Positions 1 to 5,805 of a stretch of 9,293 bases of DNA are shown piece by piece. A program made the translations under genes and the position numbers. Location: positions 1 through 9,293 of the forward strand of contig SKVA01000523.1 of the NCBI GenBank assembly GCA_007129695.1, read 5' to 3'. Positions within the stretch are counted from its first letter, which is position 1; every line of letters begins with the position of its first letter. The notes under the pieces are model-generated. The model did not search any database, had not been told where the DNA came from, and saw only the letters and a list, made by a program, of their open reading frames with translations. This stretch comes from Spirochaetaceae bacterium. GTDB taxonomy: Bacteria; Spirochaetota; Spirochaetia; DSM-27196; SLST01.

Positions 1-941
1 ACTACCGCTACCTCGCACGACAGCTGACGGCGTGCGCGCTTCTCTACACCGAGATGATCACGACCGGCGCGATCGTGCACGGCGACCGGGATCATCTGCT
101 CGCCTTCGATCCTTGCGAACACCCGCTTGCGCTCCAACTCGGCGGTGACGACCCCGAACAGCTGCGCCGCGCGATCGAGATCGCGGAGGGGTACGGCTAC
201 GACGAGTACAACCTGAACGTGGGGTGCCCGAGCGATCGTGTCCAGAACGCAAACTTTGGCGCGTGCCTGATGGCGCGCCCGGCGCATGTGCGCGATCTCA
301 TCGCCGCGATGCGGTCGGCTACGCCGAAGCCGGTGACGGTCAAACACCGGATCGGCATCGACGGCAGGGAGAGCTACGACGAACTCGTCGATTTCGTGCG
401 AACCGTCGCGGAGGCCGGTCCGACCCGGTTCACCGTCCACGCACGCATCGCGATCCTCGCCGGGCTATCCCCCAAGGAGAACCGTTCGGTGCCGCCGCTG
501 CGCTACGACGACGTGTACCGGCTGAAGGAAGCGATGCCAGGTCTGCAGATCGAGATCAACGGGCACGTGATGAACCCTCATGAGATCGCGGGCCACCTCA
601 CCCGCGTAGATGCGGTGATGGTCGGCCGCGCCGCGTACGACGATCCGTGGATTCTGTCGTCGGTCGATCACCGCTTTTTCGGGGAGCCGTACCGTTCGGT
701 CACGCGACGCGTAGTGATCGATGCGATGGTCGACTACGTGGACCGCTGGTGCATGGCCGGCTGGTCGGCGCGCAGCGTTGTCCGTCACATGCTCGGGTTG
801 TTTCACGGTCGCCCCGGCGCCAGGCGGTTCAAACAGCTGCTGAGCGGTCGCTTTGACGAAGGTAGCGGTGCCGCGGTCCTGCGCGACGCGGTTGCGAACG
901 TCCCGGATCGCGTGCTTGATGAGCCGGCTCCTTGCGCTTGA
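1..941 (+). CDS. dusA: tRNA-dihydrouridine synthase, DusA type (5' end cut by window)
   Basis: This FMN-dependent enzyme uses NADPH to reduce uridines in the D-loop of tRNA to dihydrouridine, in the cytoplasm. The reading frame is already open at base 3. The residues before the first Met (base 54) match the conserved DusA N-terminus (LLYTEMITTGAIVHG across the Met), so the true start lies upstream of the window; about 312 residues are visible against roughly 330 in Escherichia coli DusA. Counting from the Met at 54, NVGCPSDRVQ lies at about 55-64 and the catalytic Cys of FGACLM is C71. The VTVKHRIG strand has K97, HAR is at 129-131 and is followed by the DusA-specific LSPKENR, NGH is at 169-171, and the phosphate-binding segment GRAAYDDPW is at 191-199. 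SPKENR and GACLM separate DusA from DusB and DusC. The gene overlaps the downstream methyltransferase gene by 23 bases, suggesting co-transcription. No damage is visible. Confidence 0.95.
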   Translation, partial: YRYLARQLTACALLYTEMITTGAIVHGDRDHLLAFDPCEHPLALQLGGDDPEQLRRAIEIAEGYGYDEYNLNVGCPSDRVQNANFGACLMARPAHVRDLIAAMRSATPKPVTVKHRIGIDGRESYDELVDFVRTVAEAGPTRFTVHARIAILAGLSPKENRSVPPLRYDDVYRLKEAMPGLQIEINGHVMNPHEIAGHLTRVDAVMVGRAAYDDPWILSSVDHRFFGEPYRSVTRRVVIDAMVDYVDRWCMAGWSARSVVRHMLGLFHGRPGARRFKQLLSGRFDEGSGAAVLRDAVANVPDRVLDEPAPCA

Positions 942-1728
942 ACGCGCGCTTGAGCGCGCGCTGCGCGACGGTCGGGCCGGATCGCTGCTCGATGTGGGTT
1001 GCGGCGACGGAGCGATAGCGCGCTGGATCGACTCTCTCGCGATCTGCCGATCGATCATCGGCATTGACCCCGACAAGGAGAGCATCGACGAAGCGCGTCG
1101 GCTCACCGATTCGCGGCGGGTCTCCTACCGCATTCGCTCGACCGAAACCATGGAGTTCCCGACGCGGCGATTCGACGTTGTGCTGATGTCGTACGTGCTC
1201 CATCACATGGACGATCCGACAGCGGGGATGTGCCGCGTCGCACAGGTGCTGCGCCCCGGTGGCAGGCTCATCGTACGCGAACCGGTCGCCGATGGGTTGT
1301 CGCCGCCACAGATGGCCGCGCGTGAACTGCACCACCTGAAGGCGCGGATCGACCGGCTGCGCGGTATAACGCACAATGAGACGCTCGCCTGCGACGCGAT
1401 CCGGCGGGTCGCGGAGTGCGCGGGGTACCATATCGTCACCGGGCAGATCGTATACGGATCGGACGGCGACGCGCCCGGGTATCCCGACCCGTGCGAGCGT
1501 GACGCGACCGATCGGGCGATCGAGTTCGCGCTGTCCTACGGAGGCCCCGGACTCGGTGAAGCGATCGAGCGTATGCGCGAGCGGGTCGTCGAAACCATCC
1601 GGTGCGATGGCGTCGAGGATCAGCCGGAGATGCTACTCGTCGCGACCCTTCGGGCGCACGCCGAACGACCGGACGATCCGGTTGAACGATACGGTCACGA
1701 GCGTCGCGATCAGGATCAGCGCCGGTAG
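919..1728 (+). CDS. class I SAM-dependent methyltransferase
   Basis: This is a Rossmann-fold methyltransferase of the Methyltransf_11/UbiE-like type; its substrate is unknown. From ATG 919 (269 aa), motif I LLDVGCGDG is at about 23-31. The acidic residue that would bind the ribose of SAM is D50 in IIGID. The post-II segment RFDVVLMSYVLHHM is at 84-97, and VLRPGGRLIVREP is at 110-122. The C-terminal part is rich in charged residues and not diagnostic. I chose ATG 919 over an in-frame ATG at 853 because 853 would give a 22-residue extension buried in dusA with no recognisable fold. The chosen start overlaps dusA by 23 bases, and I see no strong Shine-Dalgarno. The last 32 codons, after about residue 238, overlap the convergent membrane-protein gene; the basic tail past residue 247 looks dispensable. 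Pairing with dusA hints at an RNA substrate, but that is only inference. Confidence 0.85.
   Translation: MSRLLALERALERALRDGRAGSLLDVGCGDGAIARWIDSLAICRSIIGIDPDKESIDEARRLTDSRRVSYRIRSTETMEFPTRRFDVVLMSYVLHHMDDPTAGMCRVAQVLRPGGRLIVREPVADGLSPPQMAARELHHLKARIDRLRGITHNETLACDAIRRVAECAGYHIVTGQIVYGSDGDAPGYPDPCERDATDRAIEFALSYGGPGLGEAIERMRERVVETIRCDGVEDQPEMLLVATLRAHAERPDDPVERYGHERRDQDQRR
934..957 (+). repeat. imperfect 12-base tandem repeat at the dusA/methyltransferase junction
   Basis: Two copies of GCGCTTGARCGC lie side by side (934-945 and 946-957), followed by a partial third copy. In the methyltransferase frame they encode the helical repeat ALERALERAL. The dusA stop codon (939-941) lies in the first copy, and the second copy holds a TGA in the same relative position. 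Losing one unit would therefore leave dusA terminating normally and only shorten the methyltransferase N-terminus by four residues. Confidence 0.6.
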
Positions 1729-2223
1729 ATCGAGCCCAATCCGCACCGAGGCCGCTACCCACGCAAGAACGCTCGATACCGCAAGGATCGCTCCCAGTAT
1801 CGCGGCGTGACGAAGCAGAACGTCGCGCTGCGTCGACACCGGCGAGTCTACCGGGAACCGCATCGTCAGCCGGTCCAGGTCGACCGCCACAACGAGCGTC
1901 CACACGCCGAACAGGACCAGAGCGAGCGATGCATCGGCTATGCGCCACGTGAGAGCGATCGCAAGAACCGGGATCGCGGCCGACGGCACCCCGCGCCAGC
2001 CGGTGGCGGCCGCGCGTTCGGTCGCTGCGGCACCACCCGACGCGACCAGCGCCGCGATCGCGCTTATCCTGCGCATCGCGATCCACAACGCAATTGCCGC
2101 GGCCGCGGCCACCGCAACCGCCCACCCGCCGTGCGCGACGGTCCGCGTAACGACAACCGCGAAGGTTGTGGTGAGAGCTCCGTCGCGCGCTGCCCGAGCG
2201 ATCGCGAGCGGGCCGCCGATCAT
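1633..2223 (-). CDS. multi-pass membrane protein, last gene of the MoxR/DUF58 block
   Basis: This is a 196-residue hydrophobic protein of no family I can name. Likely membrane segments are at about 17-50 (one or two passes), 82-115 (two short passes), 141-160 and 163-183. The tail is short and basic, ending VRPKGRDE, which would place the C-terminus in the cytoplasm by the positive-inside rule. ATG 2223 is chosen because its A overlaps the DUF58 stop in an ATGA and because a perfect AGGAGG sits five bases upstream. An in-frame start 27 codons further up would lie inside the DUF58 gene with a non-hydrophobic extension. Comparable MoxR/DUF58/DUF4129 clusters often carry an extra small membrane protein, so a role as membrane partner of that complex is inferred. 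It overlaps the convergent methyltransferase gene by 96 bases. Confidence 0.8.
   Translation of the reverse strand: MIGGPLAIARAARDGALTTTFAVVVTRTVAHGGWAVAVAAAAAIALWIAMRRISAIAALVASGGAAATERAAATGWRGVPSAAIPVLAIALTWRIADASLALVLFGVWTLVVAVDLDRLTMRFPVDSPVSTQRDVLLRHAAILGAILAVSSVLAWVAASVRIGLDLPALILIATLVTVSFNRIVRSFGVRPKGRDE
1666..1684. terminator. possible hairpin in the convergent gene overlap
   Basis: ACCGGA-CGA-TCCGGT forms a perfect 6-base-pair stem with a 3-base loop. On the + strand RNA it extends to 8 pairs through a G-U and a C-G pair. It lies inside the 96-base overlap between the methyltransferase and membrane-protein reading frames, where a terminator for either transcript would be expected. 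No T-run follows on either strand, so it does not meet the usual picture of an intrinsic terminator and could be a chance palindrome inside coding sequence. Confidence 0.2.
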
Positions 2224-3488
2224 CTGCGCCTCCTGCGCCACGACTCGCGGATGACACCCATTGAGCGCACTACCGCGTCTTCGAACGGCTCGGCGATCGT
2301 CCACGAGACGACCGGGATCGCCGCGTGTGTGATACGGGCGATCAACGCGGAGCGCTCAGCGCGGAGCAGCCTGTTTGCGTTGCGGCCGGCCGGAGCGTCG
2401 TCGGTTCCAGCGATCTGTGGCGTCGGATCGGGGGAGGCAACCAGAATCGCGTGTCCGAGCGACGTCAGCTGCCTGAGGCCAGGAACGTCGGTCGTGGTGA
2501 GCGGCGTCACGATGATGAGCTGACTTCCGGCGGGAAAGAGTCGCGCCGGCAGAGACGTGAAGCTCTCAAACGCGTGACTCGTTCCGGGCCGTGCCGACGC
2601 GATTCTTGTCAGAACGCGCATCCGCTGGACGCGCCCGAAGCCCGGCGCAACCCAGTCGAGCGACATTCCGTAGCTGAGATAGCCGACGCGGTTGCCGGCG
2701 TCCACGAGCGCGGTCGCCACCGACGCGGTTGCGCTCGCCGCGGCTTCGAACAGTCCGGGCGCGTCGGCGTACGCGCGCTGTCGACAGTCGAGTACGACGG
2801 CGACGTCGGCGACGCGTTCCTGCTGGTACTCATTGACGAAGACCCGGTCCTCGTACCGTGCGGTCAGCTTCCAGTTCACGCGTCTGACCGGAGCCCGCCG
2901 TCGGTGCTCGGCAACGTCAAAGAACTCGGTTCCTTCGCCTCCGATCCGTGCGGGGTTGGTTCCGGCGTACACCAGAGTCCGTCGTGGCGCGATCGGGACG
3001 TGCGACAACGCCCGGTGATCGGGGAGCACGATCAGCGCTCCGTCGACCGGAAGCCGGGTCCGGTAGGGCCGCATCGCGCAGTACCCGGCGTGCTCGATCG
3101 CGACGTCGGCGAAACTGTACGAGCCGCGCGAACCACGCACGCGGTAGCTGTACTCGAGTGTTTCGCCGCGAGCGATCGAGTAGCATCGGACCGGGTTGCC
3201 ATCGATGACCGTCAGGCCGGTCGGTACCCGGTCTGTGATGTGCAGCTCTGGCAGCGCTTCCCCCTGGTTCTGTAGCCGTACGGTCACCGTGACCGGATCG
3301 CCGGGACCCGCGTGGCGTGCGTCGATCGACCTCGATACCGAAACGTCGACATCCCGGGCCGACAGCGCGGCGACGATGAGGTAGAGCAGGAGCGGCAGCG
3401 CCACCACGAGCAGAGAACCGTCAACGGTGACGAGCGCGGCCGTGATCGCGCCGCCGAGCACGAGCAGTAGCGGTACGAGCGGCTCCAT
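2220..3488 (-). CDS. DUF58 family protein with degenerate VWA-like domain
   Basis: DUF58 proteins are membrane-anchored partners encoded next to MoxR ATPases. This one has 422 residues from ATG 3488. Two membrane segments lie at about 4-22 and 26-43. A beta-rich domain at roughly 48-135 contains VTVRLQNQG and ITDRVPTGL, resembling the repeat-like domains seen before DUF58. The DUF58 signature GTEFFDVAEHRRRAPVRRVN is at about 186-205, followed by WKLTARYEDRVFVNEYQQE to about 224. From about 228 a VWA-like fold begins (ADVAVVLDC), but where a metal site would have DxSxS the sequence reads DCRQR. The metal site is therefore degenerate. ATG 3488 shares one base with the MoxR stop (TGATG); a TTG one codon upstream is possible. 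The C-terminus is a run of Arg residues that doubles as the next gene's ribosome binding site. It probably acts with the MoxR ATPase at the cytoplasmic membrane. Confidence 0.9.
   Translation of the reverse strand: MEPLVPLLLVLGGAITAALVTVDGSLLVVALPLLLYLIVAALSARDVDVSVSRSIDARHAGPGDPVTVTVRLQNQGEALPELHITDRVPTGLTVIDGNPVRCYSIARGETLEYSYRVRGSRGSYSFADVAIEHAGYCAMRPYRTRLPVDGALIVLPDHRALSHVPIAPRRTLVYAGTNPARIGGEGTEFFDVAEHRRRAPVRRVNWKLTARYEDRVFVNEYQQERVADVAVVLDCRQRAYADAPGLFEAAASATASVATALVDAGNRVGYLSYGMSLDWVAPGFGRVQRMRVLTRIASARPGTSHAFESFTSLPARLFPAGSQLIIVTPLTTTDVPGLRQLTSLGHAILVASPDPTPQIAGTDDAPAGRNANRLLRAERSALIARITHAAIPVVSWTIAEPFEDAVVRSMGVIRESWRRRRR
2229..2234 (-). promoter_or_regulatory. Shine-Dalgarno AGGAGG for the 1633-2223 gene
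   Basis: On the minus strand AGGAGG is followed by five bases (CGCAG) and then ATG at 2223. The site is embedded in the run of Arg codons that ends the DUF58 gene. Together with the ATGA stop/start overlap, it settles the start of the downstream membrane-protein gene and suggests translational coupling. Confidence 0.75.
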
Positions 3489-4441
3489 CAAGGATCCACG
3501 ACCGGAACCGGTGTACTCGCTAGAATCGATCGGACTATCTCCTCAGCCGCTTTCGAGCGTGTCCACAGTTCGGGCGCAAGTACGATGCGGTGGCTGAGCG
3601 CGGGTACCACCGAGTCCTTGACGTCGTCGGGGATCACGAATCCGCGTCCGGCCGACGCTGCGCGCGCGCGCGCGAGCTTCATGATCGCGAGCGACCCCCT
3701 CGGACTCGATCCGACCGCGACTCCGCTGTGGACTCTTGTACGCTGCACGAGCGCGACGATGTAGTCGTCGAGGTCGTCGTGGACGTGAACCTCCTCGACA
3801 GCGGTGCGCGCGCGAATGACTTCGTCGCGCGACGCCACCGGGCTGATCGCGAATCCGTCGACTTTGCGGCCGCGCCTGCGACGGAGGATCTCCCGCTCCT
3901 CCTCTGCGGTCGGATAGCCGACCGACAGCTTCACGAGAAACCGGTCGAGCTGAGCCTCTGGTAGCGGAAAGGTGCCCTCGTACTCGATCGGATTCTGCGT
4001 CGCGAGGACGATGAACGGGTCGGGTAGCGCGTGCGTCTCCCCGTCGATCGTGACCTGACCCTCCTGCATCGCTTCGAGCAGCGCCGACTGCGTCTTTGGC
4101 GATGCCCGGTTGAGCTCGTCTGCAAGGAGCACGTTCGTGAACACGGGACCGGTCCGAAGCTCAAACGTGGCGGCTTCGCGGTTGTAGACGTAGCCGCCGG
4201 TGATGTCGCCGGGCAGGAGGTCGGGCGTGAACTGGATTCTTGTGAACTCGAGCTCCATCGACTGTGCGAGCGACTGCGCGAGCATTGTCTTTCCGAGCCC
4301 GGGATAGTCTTCGAACAGCACGTGGCCGCCGCTCAGAAGCGACGCGATAACCGTGTCGATCAGCGCGCCCTTGCCGACTATGGCCTGCTCGACCGATTTG
4401 CGTACGCGCCGCACGAATGTCTCAGTGTCGTTCTGTGTCAC
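3488..4441 (-). CDS. MoxR family AAA+ ATPase
   Basis: This is a 317-residue AAA+ ATPase of the MoxR family, thought to act as a chaperone or remodeller with VWA-domain partners. Motifs in order: an N-terminal IVGKGALI at about 21-28; Walker A EDYPGLGKT at 44-52 (K51, T52); Walker B NVLLADELNRA at 103-113 (D108, E109); sensor 1 LATQNP at 146-151; the arginine-finger region LPEAQLDRF at 160-168 (R167); and sensor 2 SPRGSL at 246-251 (R248). All key ATPase residues are present and the length is normal, so it should be active. The start is GTG 4441, three bases after the upstream stop, with AAGGAG seven bases before it. Its stop shares one base with the DUF58 start. The paired MoxR-DUF58 arrangement is the classic one for this family; I do not assign a subfamily. 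Methanol-dehydrogenase activation, the origin of the name, is not implied. Confidence 0.95.
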   Translation of the reverse strand: MTQNDTETFVRRVRKSVEQAIVGKGALIDTVIASLLSGGHVLFEDYPGLGKTMLAQSLAQSMELEFTRIQFTPDLLPGDITGGYVYNREAATFELRTGPVFTNVLLADELNRASPKTQSALLEAMQEGQVTIDGETHALPDPFIVLATQNPIEYEGTFPLPEAQLDRFLVKLSVGYPTAEEEREILRRRRGRKVDGFAISPVASRDEVIRARTAVEEVHVHDDLDDYIVALVQRTRVHSGVAVGSSPRGSLAIMKLARARAASAGRGFVIPDDVKDSVVPALSHRIVLAPELWTRSKAAEEIVRSILASTPVPVVDP

Positions 4442-4444
4442 GTC

Positions 4445-4885
4445 TCAGCTCCTTGGCTCTTCGACCGCTCGAAGGATGCGTTCGCATCGTTCGGTCAGGC
4501 CCGACCCGGCTGCGATACGCCGGTCGGGGTTCCCGCTCAGATGCTCCGCTACCGCGTCCGTCAGTTCGGAGCGGGTCGACGACGCGATGTAGTCGCGGCA
4601 CGCCGCGCGCGAGTACCCGTCGTAGCCACCCGCGAGCAGCAGCAGCCCGACGCAGACGCGTTCGAGTTCGAGCGCATCGCGCTCGCCGCGTCGGTCGCCT
4701 CGGGTCGCCCGCTCGATCATCGACCGGTAGCGTGCGTACCGCGAGCCGCGCAACCCCACGTGCGGCGGCCGCTCGCTTGCCGGCGGCCGCAGCATCAGCA
4801 CGCTGCGCACCGCGAGCACGATCATGATCGCGACAGCCGGGTACCAGAAGACGCCCCCGGGAAGCGCTCTGAGCGCGTCAATCAT
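4445..4885 (-). CDS. small single-pass membrane protein between DUF4129 and MoxR genes
   Basis: This is a 146-residue protein I cannot assign to a family with confidence. It has one membrane segment at about 12-32 (VFWYPAVAIMIVLAVRSVLM). A basic, helical, presumably cytoplasmic domain of about 110 residues follows, with several Arg-rich stretches and a conserved-looking CRDYIASSTRSELTDAV region. Small proteins with this layout (one helix plus a cytoplasmic helical domain) sit between DUF4129 and MoxR genes in other such clusters; haloarchaeal DUF7269 is one comparison, made from memory and not tested. ATG 4885 is chosen because it overlaps the DUF4129 stop as ATGA. A GTG at 4918 would add 11 residues without support. 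The protein could link the membrane complex to the ATPase, but that is inference from position only. Confidence 0.75.
   Translation of the reverse strand: MIDALRALPGGVFWYPAVAIMIVLAVRSVLMLRPPASERPPHVGLRGSRYARYRSMIERATRGDRRGERDALELERVCVGLLLLAGGYDGYSRAACRDYIASSTRSELTDAVAEHLSGNPDRRIAAGSGLTERCERILRAVEEPRS
4449..4454 (-). promoter_or_regulatory. Shine-Dalgarno AAGGAG for the moxR gene
   Basis: On the minus strand AAGGAG is followed by seven bases and then GTG at 4441. It lies in the last codons of the 4445-4885 gene, so the MoxR message depends on an in-gene ribosome site. This supports the GTG start. Confidence 0.7.
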
Positions 4886-5772
4886 GCCCCGAGACTCCGC
4901 GAGATGCTGCTCAGGCACTCAATGGCGCGTTGCTCTTCGCCCGGAGAAAGCGATGCGTCGCCGTACCTCGTCCGTTCGAAGAGCGTTGTCAGATCCCACG
5001 CATCGGTGCGATCGACGCCCGCCGACGCAAGCTTAGTCGCCAGCTCCCGAGGCGTGATAGTCTGCAGACGCGTCGTCGGATGCGAGTGGCGGTACGCGTG
5101 AAGCATTTCGCGGTAGGCGCGCACCACGATTGCACCCGTGTCCGCGCCACGCGCGGAGTGCCTGACGGCGGCCCTGGCACTCTCGGCGACAGAGCGAACC
5201 GCGCGCGCGTCGGTAGACCGGTAGCGCCGGTTCGCTGCGATCAACGCGACGGCCGCGACGCTCGCGATGAGCGCGATGATCCACGTAACCGGCGTCGCGC
5301 GAGGTGAGGTCGCGGGTGGTTCTTCGTACACGTCCTCACGGTCCATCACCCCCGAGATCGATAGCGCTTCGCCGCCGGTCTGTCCGTCGTCCATTCCCGG
5401 CTGCGGGGTTTCGGGGGCACCACGTGGCATCAGTGAGACCAGCCAGAGCGCGATCAGGACCGCCGGGAGCAGGATCAGCGCCGGCAGTCGGTTCTCGCGG
5501 CTGAGCATCGCCACGACGAAGAGGATCGCAACCACCGATGCCGTCACCGATACGATCGCACCGCCGGAGCCGAAATCGATCGAAGCGCCCCGACGTTCGG
5601 CGAAAGCGCCGTCTTCGCCACGGTCGTACGGCTGCCGGTCGACGATACGCAGACCGGGAGAGAGCGCGACCGTGTTCAGCGCCGCAGCGAGTACGATGAA
5701 TCCGAGCAGGAGCGCGACCGCGGCGTGATTCCGCGCAGGCTGTTTCCGTTGCACTGCACGAAAGTATACCAT
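4882..5772 (-). CDS. DUF4129 domain membrane protein
   Basis: This is a 296-residue protein with likely membrane segments at about 18-38, 72-90, 96-115 and 162-181. A soluble C-terminal domain follows, with the features of DUF4129: AYREMLHAYR at about 219-228, TITPRELATKLASAGV at 238-253 and LTTLFERTRYG at 261-271. DUF4129 is often the C-terminal part of transglutaminase-like TgpA proteins. Here it stands alone on a membrane anchor, and no Cys-His-Asp transglutaminase core is visible. The region at about 120-160 is Pro-, Gly- and acid-rich and probably a linker. The start is ATG 5772, or GTG 5775 one codon earlier; neither has a clear Shine-Dalgarno. The gene is coupled to the next one by ATGA. 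Its start faces that of the J-domain gene at close range, so its promoter must lie inside that gene if it has its own. Confidence 0.85.
   Translation of the reverse strand: MVYFRAVQRKQPARNHAAVALLLGFIVLAAALNTVALSPGLRIVDRQPYDRGEDGAFAERRGASIDFGSGGAIVSVTASVVAILFVVAMLSRENRLPALILLPAVLIALWLVSLMPRGAPETPQPGMDDGQTGGEALSISGVMDREDVYEEPPATSPRATPVTWIIALIASVAAVALIAANRRYRSTDARAVRSVAESARAAVRHSARGADTGAIVVRAYREMLHAYRHSHPTTRLQTITPRELATKLASAGVDRTDAWDLTTLFERTRYGDASLSPGEEQRAIECLSSISRSLGA
5743..5770 (+). promoter_or_regulatory. weak candidate promoter for the J-domain gene
   Basis: TATACC (5765-5770) resembles a -10 element and is preceded at 16 bases by TTTCCG (5743-5748), a poor -35 match. If used, transcription would begin near 5777, leaving a 4- to 16-base leader, depending on whether GTG 5781 or ATG 5793 is the start. 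It overlaps the beginning of the divergent DUF4129 gene. The motif match is low quality and may be chance. Confidence 0.25.
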
Positions 5773-5805
5773 CACAGCCAGTGAGTGCCACGATGCAACC
5801 GTTGC
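5746..5805. promoter_or_regulatory. repeated CCGTTGC motif flanking the divergent starts (possible operator)
   Basis: CCGTTGC occurs at 5746-5752 and again at 5799-5805. The second copy is part of a perfect 11-base inverted repeat, GCAACCGTTGC (5795-5805). GTTGCA (5748-5753) also mirrors TGCAAC (5794-5799) around the gap between the two genes. A regulator binding both sites could control both directions, but short motifs like these can arise by chance in coding sequence. Confidence 0.2.

Noticed and set aside
1436..2257. Minus-strand open frame of 273 codons overlapping the membrane-protein gene in another frame
   Set aside because: Arg/Gly/Asp-rich with no hydrophobic pattern; the alternative frame has a good ribosome site, ATGA coupling and clear membrane helices.
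3660..3672. Alternating GC tract (13 bases), possible Z-DNA
   Set aside because: It encodes Ala-Arg repeats (ARARAA) in the MoxR C-terminal helix and is too short and too easily explained by codon use in GC-rich DNA.
4031..5101. + strand open frame of 356 codons opposite the MoxR, small membrane protein and DUF4129 genes
   Set aside because: It runs across three coupled genes of known type and has the Arg/Ala/His-rich composition of a shadow frame.
1633..5772. Haloarchaeal origin, suggested by a similar gene order
   Set aside because: The proteins are rich in Arg and not acidic, GAT and GAC are both used freely, and DusA is bacterial.
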